DNA from: a virus
Strand: one strand, 5' to 3'
DNA: 42,688 nucleotides
IMG/VR virus record: IMGVR_UViG_3300042569_001379
Location: 1-42,688 of that record
Notes under the pieces: generated by a model
Told to the model about the DNA's origin: nothing
Database searches by the model: none
Seen by the model: the letters and a program-made list of their open reading frames with translations, nothing else
Shown here: piece by piece, positions 14,084 to 20,440 of the stretch
Layout of the letters: the number at the start of each line of letters is the position of its first letter
Position numbering within the stretch: the stretch's first letter is position 1
Made by a program: the position numbers and the translations under genes

Positions 14084-15168
14084 AGTTCTTCCTCCAATGG
14101 TTCGTTTTTCGCACCACTTAGCGCGAACAAAGGCCCAACAGCGTCCCGGATGCGCTCCTGCTGGAGCGGCCCATACTCAGGGTTCAGCTCGCACCCCAGG
14201 TACTGGCGGCCGTGCTGGATGGCCACCGCAGCCGTGGTGCCGCTGCCCATGAACGGGTCCAGCACAATGTCGCCTGGCCTGCTGCCAGCTAGGATGCACG
14301 GCTCAATCAGCGCGGGCGGGAACGTGGCGAAGTGGGCACCCTTGTACGGGCGGGTGGCGACGGTCCAGACGCTGCGGCGGTTGCGGGTCGCCAAGTCGTA
14401 TGTGGATTCCTCGCGGTCGGGCCGGTGTGTGCCGTAGCCTTGGCCTGGGATGGTCTGCTCGCGCTTGCTGCCGTCACGCTTGAAACTGTCGGCGCGGCTG
14501 CGCTGTCGCTCGGCATAGGCCGCCAGCCCAACCTTTGTCCGGTGCTTCTCGTCACCTTTCCGGTATGCTTCTTCTCCGCGGTGGCTTCTGTTTCCTGGCG
14601 GTCCACTTGTGGCCGGCTCCTTCATCGCCTCGATGTCGAAGTAGTACCGCTCCGACTTCGACAGCAGGAAGATGTACTCATGCGCCTTGGTGCAGCGGTC
14701 GCGCACGCTCTCGGGCATGGGGTTTGGCTTCGCCCAGATAATGTCTTGGCGCAGGTACCAGCCGTCGGCGCGAAGGGCGAAGGCGAGCATCCACGGGATG
14801 CCGATTAGGTCTTTTGGCTTGTAACCGTCGATGGGCTTGTTCAGCGCGCGGCGCTGCTTGCCCTCCATGTGCGCCAGTTCGCGCGCTGGGTTCTTGTTGT
14901 CAGTTGCGCCCCCTTGGCGCGCGTAGCTATCCCCAATGTTCACCCACACCGTGCCGTCATCGGCCAGCACGTCGCGCACGCACCGGAACACCTCGACCAT
15001 GGCCGCGATGTACGCCTCTGGCGTCTGCTCCAGCCCTATCTGGCCGTCATGGCCATAGTCGCGCAGGCCGAAGTACGGCGGACTGGTCACGCAGGTCTGG
15101 GCGCGCACGCCGCCAGCCGCCCAGCGCCGCATGGTGTCGCGGCAGTCTCCAAATTCGATTTTGTTCAT
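14080..15168 (-). CDS. DNA methyltransferase, beta-type motif order (362 aa)
   Basis: Transfers a methyl group from S-adenosylmethionine to an exocyclic amine (N4-cytosine or N6-adenine). Motif IV TSPPYFGL is at residues 28-35, before motif I/X DPFMGSGTTAAVA near residue 310, the order of the beta class; SPPY favours N4-cytosine but does not prove it. Between them are DDGTVWVNIGDSYARQ, then WYLRQDIIWAKPNPMPES and the RRSVWTVATRPYKGAHFATF segment common in solitary phage enzymes. No partner restriction gene is seen. The ATG at 15168 was chosen as it starts MNKIEFGDC; it lacks a Shine-Dalgarno, and a terminator-like hairpin precedes it. Confidence 0.9.
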   Translation of the reverse strand: MNKIEFGDCRDTMRRWAAGGVRAQTCVTSPPYFGLRDYGHDGQIGLEQTPEAYIAAMVEVFRCVRDVLADDGTVWVNIGDSYARQGGATDNKNPARELAHMEGKQRRALNKPIDGYKPKDLIGIPWMLAFALRADGWYLRQDIIWAKPNPMPESVRDRCTKAHEYIFLLSKSERYYFDIEAMKEPATSGPPGNRSHRGEEAYRKGDEKHRTKVGLAAYAERQRSRADSFKRDGSKREQTIPGQGYGTHRPDREESTYDLATRNRRSVWTVATRPYKGAHFATFPPALIEPCILAGSRPGDIVLDPFMGSGTTAAVAIQHGRQYLGCELNPEYGPLQQERIRDAVGPLFALSGAKNEPLEEEL

Positions 15169-15176
15169 ATGGACCC

Positions 15177-15224
15177 AAAAAAGAACGCCACCGGACCCAT
15201 GGGACAAGCATGGATTCGGTGGCG
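15177..15224 (-). terminator. Intrinsic terminator or attenuator in the methyltransferase leader
   Basis: An 8-bp stem CGCCACCG/CGGTGGCG (15217-15224 and 15186-15193) with inner CCATG/CATGG pairing is followed on the minus strand by TTCTTTTTT. It lies only 9 bp upstream of the methyltransferase ATG, after the VRR-NUC stop at 15291. Read-through or antitermination would be needed for expression of the methyltransferase, initiator and loader from upstream. Confidence 0.6.
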
Positions 15225-15290
15225 TAGGCCTTGGAGGCTTTGCATTGAGTTTGCACCTTGTCCGTGCCAATGCGAAGCCGCCTGGTTGAA

Positions 15291-15725
15291 TCATACCCGA
15301 TTCGCGCCCACTGGTGGTGAAATCGAACCACTTTTCCCAGACAAATAGCTCTCGATCTCTTCCTTCGCTGCTTCCCAAGACCAGCACACAGCAACGCGGT
15401 GGCCTTCGTCGGCCATGCGCTTGCCGTACCAGGCCTGCTCGGGCGTGGGCTTGTTCTTCCCTGCCTTCATTTCCACGATCAGGCCGATGTGCCCGCCGCG
15501 CGCCACGGGGAGCTTGATGTCGAATTCTCCCTTAAGCATGCCAGCGGCCTTGGCTTTCCCGGCCTGCGCCGCGGTCAGCTTCACTCCGTTGAGGCTGCAA
15601 GAAAGAAGGTCAAGCGCGGGGTACTGCGCCAGCACTGCGGGGTTGCGCGCCCAAGTAAACAGCGCGGCCTGGTGCTGAAACTCCGGCTCTGCGCTGCGCT
15701 GTTTTGGGATGCCGGTGTAAATCAT
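15291..15725 (-). CDS. VRR-NUC domain nuclease (144 aa)
   Basis: A small PD-(D/E)xK nuclease of the VRR-NUC type, often structure-specific for Holliday or flap junctions. The start AEPEFQHQAALFTWA holds the first acidic helix. The catalytic part reads LKGEFDIKLPVARGG, then IGLIVEMKAGKNKPTPEQ, with D and E-x-K ligands, and QAWYGKRMADEGHRVAVCWS completes the fold. Length fits solitary phage VRR-NUC proteins. It overlaps the upstream gene by 4 bp. Operator-like site B lies within its last codons. Confidence 0.85.
   Translation of the reverse strand: MIYTGIPKQRSAEPEFQHQAALFTWARNPAVLAQYPALDLLSCSLNGVKLTAAQAGKAKAAGMLKGEFDIKLPVARGGHIGLIVEMKAGKNKPTPEQAWYGKRMADEGHRVAVCWSWEAAKEEIESYLSGKSGSISPPVGANRV
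15313..15329. promoter_or_regulatory. Dispersed operator-like dyad, site B
   Basis: Minus strand GGTTCGATTTCACCACC, inside the 3' end of the VRR-NUC gene and about 145 bp before the methyltransferase start. The only one of the eight sites that overlaps coding sequence. A TATGAT lies downstream on the minus strand (about 15293) and could be a -10. Confidence 0.5.
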
Positions 15726-15928
15726 TGGTCTTCCAGTGCTTCAAACATGTCAATGGTGGTCGGCCCGCGCTCGCGCTTCACCGGTTTGGCAAAGCGGATA
15801 GCAGAGCCCTTCTTGGTCTTGGCCGGCACGATGTTGGCCTTGCGAGCGCAGCGCGGCCCCACGGCCATCGCGCCGATGAAAGCGAAGGGACGGGTTGGTC
15901 GTCCACACAAACAGCAGATCAGCTTCAT
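15722..15928 (-). CDS. Small zinc-knuckle-like basic protein (68 aa)
   Basis: Begins MKLICCLCGRPTRPFAFIG, with CxxC near the start and a third and fourth possible ligand in GPRCARK; the rest is basic (KRERGPTTI). Such short proteins occur beside phage nucleases. The ATG overlaps the stop of the AP2 remnant (ATGA), and its own stop overlaps the VRR-NUC ATG. Function unknown. Confidence 0.6.
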   Translation of the reverse strand: MKLICCLCGRPTRPFAFIGAMAVGPRCARKANIVPAKTKKGSAIRFAKPVKRERGPTTIDMFEALEDQ

Positions 15929-16152
15929 ATCGTGCAGCCAGCATGGATTTCACGCTTTGCCTTCAGGTAGGCCTGATGCGCCTCGTGCTTGTCTCCAAAA
16001 AAGCCAAGGTGACGCTTTTTCCCATGGGTTTTGATCTCGGCTTTCCATGTATTTTTCTGCGTGCTCCAGTGAACACCCAAAAGGCCACCACGGCGACCCA
16101 CGTTGCAAGCTTGGAATCTGACATGGCTGTTCCTCGGTTGCGCCGCAGTGTA
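15925..16152 (-). pseudogene. AP2-domain remnant of a homing endonuclease, N-terminus lost at the insert junction
   Basis: The frame encodes GLLGVHWSTQKNTWKAEIKT, then HLGFFGDKHEAHQAYLKAKR and ends EIHAGCTI. This is the DNA-binding AP2 domain and the usual last residues of phage AP2-HNH homing endonucleases. The HNH part is missing: upstream of about 16150 the frame runs into the out-of-frame body of prlC. The nearest in-frame start is a GTG at 16101 without a Shine-Dalgarno. It is therefore a truncated gene ending at the left edge of the bacterial insert. A competing frame (ATG at 16124 with a GAGGAA Shine-Dalgarno, 53 codons) exists but lacks any recognisable domain. Confidence 0.6.
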
Positions 16153-16156
16153 AGAC

Positions 16157-18202
16157 TTATGCTGCCATACCTTGGTGTCGAAGTAGCGCCGACAGATCGG
16201 GTGCGCGCCCCCGAAATTCCCGGAAGGATTCCATTGCAGGGCGGCTGCCGCCGGCCTCCAAAATGCAGCGCAGGTAGCGCCGCCCGGTGTCTTGGCTGTG
16301 GGTGCCGTCGGGTGCGGCGGTTTCTTCAAGCGCAGCGTAGGCGTCAGCGCTGAGCACTTCGGCCCATTTGTAGCTGTAATAGCCTGCGGCATAACCGCCG
16401 GCAAAGATGTGGCTGAAGGTGTGTGCGGTACGGCTCCAGGTGGGCGAGGCGAGGACCGCCACCTCGTCTCGCACTTGTTGCAGCAGCGCCATGAAGTCGG
16501 CACCGGGTGCGTGCTCGGTGTGCAGCAGCATGTCAAACAGCGCGAATTCAATTTGGCGCAAGGTCTGCAAGCCGCTTTGGTAGTTTTTCGCGGCCAGCAT
16601 TTTTTCGAACAGCGCGCGCGGCAGTGGTTCGCCGGTCTCCACATGGGAGGTCATGTGGCGCAGCACATTCCACTCCCAGCAAAAGTTCTCCATGAACTGG
16701 CTGGGCAGCTCAACCGCGTCCCATTCCACGCCGCTGATGCCCGATACGTCACGCTCGTTGACCTGGGTGAGCAGGTGGTGCAAGCCGTGGCCGAACTCGT
16801 GGAACAAGGTGGTCACGTCGTCATGGGTGAGCAACGCCGGTTTGCCGTCCACGCCGTCGGCAAAGTTGCACACCAGGTGGGCGACTGGCGTTTGTAGCCT
16901 GCCGGTGTCGGGGCGCAGCCAGCGCCCACGCACGTCGTCCATCCAAGCGCCGCCGCGTTTGCCCGCGCGGGCCGCTGGGTCCAGGTAAAACTGGCCCACC
17001 AGTTGCAGACCTTGCGGGCCACGCCGCTCAATGCGGTAGAACTGCACGCCGGGGTGCCACACCGGCGCGCTGTCTTGGCGAATCTCGACGCCAAACAGGG
17101 TCTCCACAATTTTGAACAGGCCTGCCAGCACCTTGGGTGCCGTGAAGTACTGCTTGACCTCTTGCTCGCTGAATGCGTAGCGTGCTTCCTTGAGCTTTTC
17201 GCCGATGTAGGGCCAGTCCCAGGGCTGTGGATCGTGCAGGCCCAACTGCTCCTTGGCGAATTGGCGCAGATCGGCCAGGTCTTGCTCGGCAAAGGGCCGG
17301 GCTCTGCGGGCCAAGTCGCGCAGGAATGCGATGACTGCCTCGGGCGTGTCAGCCATTTTGGGCACCAGCGACAGGGCGCCATAGTGCGGGTAGCCCAGCA
17401 GCTGCGCCTCTTCTTTGCGCAGCGCCAGGATGGCGTGGATGGTCTCGGTGTTGTCAAAGCTTTGCGCGCCTGCGCCGGGCTGGTCGGAGGCCCGCGTCAC
17501 ATACGCGCGGTACAGCACTTCACGCAGGGAGCTTGCGTGCGCGAATTGCATGACGGGCAGGTAGCACGGCATTTTGAGGGTGAGCTTGTAGCCCTCGCGG
17601 CCTTGCGCTTGGGCCGCTTCGCGTGCGGTTTGGATTACGTCGGCGGGCACACCGTCGAGCATGTCCGCACTGGCGTAGTAGGCAAACGCGTCGGTGGCAT
17701 CGAGCGCGTTTTCGCTGAACTTTTGACCCAGGGCGGCCTGCTGCTCCTGAATTTGCGCAAAGCGCTGTTTGGCCGCACCCACCAGATCGGCACCGCCGAG
17801 CACAAAGTTGCGCAGCGCATTCTTGTGTGCCTGCTGTTGCTCAGGGTTTAGGCTGGACGTGTCGATGGCGCGGTACTTGGTGTAGAGCCGTTCGTCGGCG
17901 CCCAGGCGCGCCCAGAACTCGGTGACTTTGGGCAAAGCCGCGTTGTAGGCAGCGCGCAACTCTTGGGTATCGGCCACTGCATTGAGGTGGTTGACCGCAC
18001 CCCAGGCCACACCCAACCGTTCAGTGGCCACATCAAGGGTGGCAGCGATGGCCGACCACTGGGCAGGAAAGTCGGGGCGGGTGACTGCTTCCAGCGCCGC
18101 ATCTGCTGCTGCCAGCAAGGTGTCGATGGCCGGGGCCACATGCTCCGGGCGGATTTGGTCAAACGGCGGCAGACCGTCGGATTGCAGCAAGGGGTTGTTC
18201 AT
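16157..18202 (-). CDS. prlC: Oligopeptidase A, M3 family metallopeptidase (681 aa), host-derived
   Basis: Zinc endopeptidase that degrades short peptides, including cleaved signal peptides, in the cytoplasm. The full-length frame begins [17 protein letters not shown] and ends LLRHQGMAA. The M3 zinc signature HEFGH is at residues 468-472, followed by the third-ligand helix [37 protein letters not shown] near the start is also family-typical. Length matches E. coli PrlC (680 aa). Oligopeptidase A is a bacterial housekeeping protein, not a phage one. In Burkholderiales it often lies next to folD, as here. The ATG overlaps the folD' stop as ATGA, so it would be translated from the phage operon. 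Confidence 0.95.
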   Translation of the reverse strand: MNNPLLQSDGLPPFDQIRPEHVAPAIDTLLAAADAALEAVTRPDFPAQWSAIAATLDVATERLGVAWGAVNHLNAVADTQELRAAYNAALPKVTEFWARLGADERLYTKYRAIDTSSLNPEQQQAHKNALRNFVLGGADLVGAAKQRFAQIQEQQAALGQKFSENALDATDAFAYYASADMLDGVPADVIQTAREAAQAQGREGYKLTLKMPCYLPVMQFAHASSLREVLYRAYVTRASDQPGAGAQSFDNTETIHAILALRKEEAQLLGYPHYGALSLVPKMADTPEAVIAFLRDLARRARPFAEQDLADLRQFAKEQLGLHDPQPWDWPYIGEKLKEARYAFSEQEVKQYFTAPKVLAGLFKIVETLFGVEIRQDSAPVWHPGVQFYRIERRGPQGLQLVGQFYLDPAARAGKRGGAWMDDVRGRWLRPDTGRLQTPVAHLVCNFADGVDGKPALLTHDDVTTLFHEFGHGLHHLLTQVNERDVSGISGVEWDAVELPSQFMENFCWEWNVLRHMTSHVETGEPLPRALFEKMLAAKNYQSGLQTLRQIEFALFDMLLHTEHAPGADFMALLQQVRDEVAVLASPTWSRTAHTFSHIFAGGYAAGYYSYKWAEVLSADAYAALEETAAPDGTHSQDTGRRYLRCILEAGGSRPAMESFREFRGRAPDLSALLRHQGMAA

Positions 18203-18534
18203 TGCGGGGCCACGCGTTCTGCCGCTTCGAGGGTGTTGACCAGCAGCATGGTGATGGTCATGGGGCCTACGCCGCCGGGCACCGGGGTGATGTAGCTGGC
18301 AACTTGGCTTACGCCTTCAAAGTCCACGTCACCGCACAGCTTGCCCGCGTCGTTGCGGTTCATGCCCACGTCGATCACCACGGCGCCGGGCTTGACCATG
18401 TCGGCAGTCAGCACGTTGCGCTTGCCCACGGCGGCCACGATCAGGTCGGCCTGCAAGGTGTGGGACTTCAAGTTGGCAGTGGCGCTGTGGCACACGGTGA
18501 CGGTGGCGTTTTGCTGCAGCAGCATGAGCGCCAT
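18199..18534 (-). pseudogene. folD: folD 3' fragment (C-terminal about 111 residues)
   Basis: Bifunctional methylene-THF dehydrogenase/cyclohydrolase, C-terminal part only. From [19 protein letters not shown] through [20 protein letters not shown] and [20 protein letters not shown] to [18 protein letters not shown] the sequence is plainly FolD (NADP-binding half and the PGGVGP signature). The catalytic N-terminal domain (with the active-site Lys) is absent. Upstream of the MALM codon at 18534 the expected FolD sequence (GKP before MALM) stops abruptly and phage sequence begins. It cannot be an active enzyme. Confidence 0.92.
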
Positions 18535-18885
18535 GCAAAGCAGCTCAACCAAGGCGTTGACTTGTTTCTTGTGGTCATTGACCATACGCTGCTGGCCTGG
18601 CAACCAGCTTGCGCTTAAAGCAAGGGCATCGACTTCGTTGTCAGTGAACAGAAGCAATCCCCTGTTGTTGCCCCTACAAATAGGTTCCGCCCAAATTGAA
18701 ACAATCTTGTACGCCAAGTGATCCAAGGCCGAAGCAGTCTTGATGTCAGTCGGATGGTTTACAACAATTGGCGTATTAGTTGCCAACCGATACCTGTCAC
18801 CTTCTCGCATCCGCTCCATCGCCCACAGTGGGATGTCAAGTATTGTGATGGGCTCTAGGTCGGTGGTGTACAGCACTGCCTTCAT
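18199..18885 (-). CDS. Chimeric reading frame: phage protein fused in frame to FolD C-terminus (228 aa)
   Basis: Residues 1-117 are a phage early protein of unknown function ([20 protein letters not shown], ending in a [20 protein letters not shown]-type segment common to these small phage proteins). Residues 118-228 are the FolD fragment. The ATG at 18885 has a GGGAGG Shine-Dalgarno and an ATGA overlap with the upstream phage gene, so the hybrid is probably translated. The phage part seems nearly complete, with only its last residues replaced. Whether the hybrid folds is unknown. The join lies at about 18535. Confidence 0.75.
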   Translation of the reverse strand: MKAVLYTTDLEPITILDIPLWAMERMREGDRYRLATNTPIVVNHPTDIKTASALDHLAYKIVSIWAEPICRGNNRGLLLFTDNEVDALALSASWLPGQQRMVNDHKKQVNALVELLCMALMLLQQNATVTVCHSATANLKSHTLQADLIVAAVGKRNVLTADMVKPGAVVIDVGMNRNDAGKLCGDVDFEGVSQVASYITPVPGGVGPMTITMLLVNTLEAAERVAPQ

Positions 18886-19205
18886 GAGGCCTCCCACTGG
18901 CATTTCGGGCTCATGTTGCTGGACTTTGCCGGTGCGTAGCCCACGCGCCGTATCACGCCCATCTTTGCGCCATGCTTGATGACCGCGCCCCACGCCCTTT
19001 TCGTCGGCGGGTCGGCCACAAGCATCTTGGCCTCAGCCCAAGCGCGAACATCCTCTGCCAAGAACTTCTCGCCGCGGTGCTCTTGGCAGTAGTAGTGCAG
19101 TGCATGCGCAGCGCAGAGGCTCCAGTCGGCGCGCACGCGGTCAGCGTGATCCACGGCACGGGCCATCCCGGTATCGCGCTTGGCTTCGGCTTGGGCAATG
19201 TCCAT
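18882..19205 (-). CDS. Conserved phage early protein (107 aa)
   Basis: Begins [20 protein letters not shown], with a helical core ([33 protein letters not shown]) and a C-terminus [20 protein letters not shown] followed by [19 protein letters not shown]. This outline (RAWG-V-A---G-I---GY-PA-SS) recurs in early genes of betaproteobacterial phages, where it has no known function; a winged-helix-like end is possible. The ATG at 19205 has an AGGAG Shine-Dalgarno and overlaps the HNH stop. Confidence 0.7.
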   Translation of the reverse strand: MDIAQAEAKRDTGMARAVDHADRVRADWSLCAAHALHYYCQEHRGEKFLAEDVRAWAEAKMLVADPPTKRAWGAVIKHGAKMGVIRRVGYAPAKSSNMSPKCQWEAS

Positions 19206-19468
19206 TATTTGCTCCTAAGTAGTCTTTGAAATGTCACCTCAAGCGCGTCGAGTTCGTCCATGCGCTTTACGTTCCAGATGGCGCGTCGGCCATGGATTCC
19301 GTTGTGGCTGCCCTGGTGGCAGTCCTTGCACAGAGCAACACACAGGTATTGCTTGTGCTGTTTGACGTGGTGCGCGTCACTTGGGCCGGGCGCATCGCAT
19401 ACGCTGCACGGCAGTTCTTTGACCCTTGCGATGTGGCGGCGCTCTTCGGGTGTCAGTTTGTTGTTCAT
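19205..19468 (-). CDS. Small HNH nuclease, Ref-like (87 aa)
   Basis: Short HNH-type nuclease with zinc ligands CSVCDAPGPSDAHHVKQHKQ, then CVALCKDCHQGSHNGIHGRR, and the tail IWNVKRMDELDALEVTF. This is the small Ref/RecA-dependent-nuclease-like or NinG-like group found beside phage recombination genes. The ATG at 19468 begins MNNKLTPEERRHIARVKELP but has only a weak Shine-Dalgarno. Full-length relatives usually begin with a basic MTLRRTP-type leader. Such a leader occurs at 19920, about 450 bp upstream, so this gene may be the 3' part of a gene split by the intervening RNA region. Confidence 0.7.
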   Translation of the reverse strand: MNNKLTPEERRHIARVKELPCSVCDAPGPSDAHHVKQHKQYLCVALCKDCHQGSHNGIHGRRAIWNVKRMDELDALEVTFQRLLRSK

Positions 19469-19502
19469 CCGCGTGACTTCGGTTCGTCCATGAGACAAGC
19501 CC

Positions 19503-19528
19503 GGGAATCCCGAACTGCCAGGATTCCC
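19503..19528. other. Hairpin in the intergenic RNA region
   Basis: Perfect 8-bp inverted repeat GGGAATCC/GGATTCCC with a 10-bp loop, on the minus strand about 35 bp before the HNH start. No T-run follows, so it is not a standard terminator; it may shape the leader of the HNH gene. Confidence 0.5.
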
Positions 19529-19557
19529 GTTACACCCAGGCGTCCTGCCTCAGTGCT

Positions 19558-19589
19558 CGCTTGACGGTCACATTCAAATTGTCCAGCAC
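19558..19589 (-). repeat. Second copy of the promoter-like element that precedes the RNA candidate
   Basis: Plus strand CGCTTGACGG...CAAATTGTCCAGCAC resembles 19852-19876 (GCGCTTGACGGGCAAATTGTAGCAC), with an insertion of a few bases. Both copies present ACAATTTG...CCGTCAAGCG on the minus strand. It hints at a duplicated promoter or a second, degenerate RNA unit. Confidence 0.4.
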
Positions 19590-19753
19590 CCGTTACGCGG
19601 GCCAGTCGCTGATCGTCGGTTGTTCTGCTGGTTTTCGTGGTCGCTGTGCAACGCCACGCCGCCGGGCTTGTCAGTTTAGCGGCATCCCTTTTCTTGTCGG
19701 CCACCGGGACGCGGTGCGCTGCTTTGTCAACTTGCGGACAGCACTTGGAAAGC

Positions 19754-19860
19754 AAAAAACCCTTGGTCCCTGCTTTCCACGCTCGCACCGTGCGCCCATC
19801 AAAGGGCAGAAAGCAGAGGCCAAGGGCTTCTGAGTTGTCTTTGCGGTGCGAGCGCTTGAC
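19754..19860 (-). ncRNA. Candidate structured small RNA (about 107 nt) ending in a terminator
   Basis: On the minus strand an extended -10 (TGCTACAAT, 19875-19867) is followed about 7 bp later by four arms in the order a, b, a', b'. Arm a at 19854-19844 pairs perfectly over 11 bp with a' at 19790-19780. Arm b at 19829-19809 pairs with b' at 19778-19758 at 18 of 21 positions. A small GCCC/GGGC hairpin lies between. Arm b' merges directly into a run of six T (19759-19754). Interleaved pairing gives an H-type pseudoknot or two alternative folds, one of which is a terminator. It could be a stand-alone RNA or an attenuator for the HNH gene. No protein reading makes sense here. Confidence 0.55.
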
Positions 19861-19916
19861 GGGCAAATTGTAGCACAGTGTTTTGGCGCTGCGCCTTATC
19901 GGGGTCCGGCGAAGGG

Positions 19917-20261
19917 TCATACAGTCCTGGCCTCCGTGCGGCGGTTCGCCTCAAGGGTGCGCCAGACTTCAATGCGCGCCTGAGCTGCAACAATCAGCCA
20001 GCGCAGCTTTTCCTCCTTGGCCACGGCCTCCCGCAAGCCTTCAAGTAGCTGCTGATACTCCGGGTCGGCGTAGGCCTCGCGCTCCTGCGCGCTGATCGCG
20101 GTGGTGCCCAGCGCCTCGGACGACTTCATGCACAGCGCCTTCTTGGTCTTGCGGAACTCTTCAAGGTAGATCCGGTGCGCCTTGGCCTCTGCGTAGGCCG
20201 GTGCGTTGTCGCGGATGAAGTCCAGCGCTCGAAAAATGTTGATCTCTGCATCCGGGCTCAC
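19917..20261 (-). CDS. Helical phage early protein (114 aa, GTG start)
   Basis: Begins VSPDAEINIFRALDFIRDNA, a helical protein with a charged middle (YLEEFRKTKKALCMKSSEAL, EREAYADPEYQQLLEGLREA) and a basic end. The pattern is common in phage early regions beside ssb and recombination genes, without known function. The GTG at 20261 has a GGAGG Shine-Dalgarno and overlaps the upstream stop as GTGA. Confidence 0.65.
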   Translation of the reverse strand: MSPDAEINIFRALDFIRDNAPAYAEAKAHRIYLEEFRKTKKALCMKSSEALGTTAISAQEREAYADPEYQQLLEGLREAVAKEEKLRWLIVAAQARIEVWRTLEANRRTEARTV

Positions 20262-20440
20262 GCTGCCCTCCGTTGCTTCAAATTCTCCAGCGCCGCGGCC
20301 TTGAAGCCTTCACCCAGCTTGTCGAGCTCTGCGGCCACGTATGACCACCAGCCACGCTGCAATGTTGCATCACCACCAGCCCATGCCATTTCTGCCAGGG
20401 CGGCGGCGCGCTTTGCTGCCAATTCGTCTTGCCAGGTCAT
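20258..20440 (-). CDS. Small helical protein (60 aa)
   Basis: Begins MTWQDELAAKRAAALAEMAW and ends KAAALENLKQRRAA, helical and basic, with a Trp pair (RGWWSYV) in the middle. The ATG at 20440 overlaps the stop of the PAPS-reductase-like gene. Unrecognised. Confidence 0.58.
   Translation of the reverse strand: MTWQDELAAKRAAALAEMAWAGGDATLQRGWWSYVAAELDKLGEGFKAAALENLKQRRAA

Larger units (their letters stand above)
19465..19920 (-). pseudogene. Interrupted HNH-gene leader reading through a noncoding region
   Basis: The ATG at 19920 overlaps the upstream stop as ATGA and encodes MTLRRTPIRRSAKT, a typical first segment of phage HNH/NinG-type proteins. After about 15 codons the frame enters an RNA-like region (hairpins, terminator at about 19754) and stays open only by chance to 19465, with no sensible protein sequence. 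The real gene seems broken here; its catalytic part continues as the HNH gene at 19205-19468. Confidence 0.45.

Noticed and set aside
15963-16124. 53-codon frame beginning MSDSKLATWVAVVAFW with a GAGGAA Shine-Dalgarno
   Set aside because: It overlaps the recognisable AP2 frame and has no known domain; it is kept only as an alternative to the remnant, possibly the start of the host gene next to prlC.
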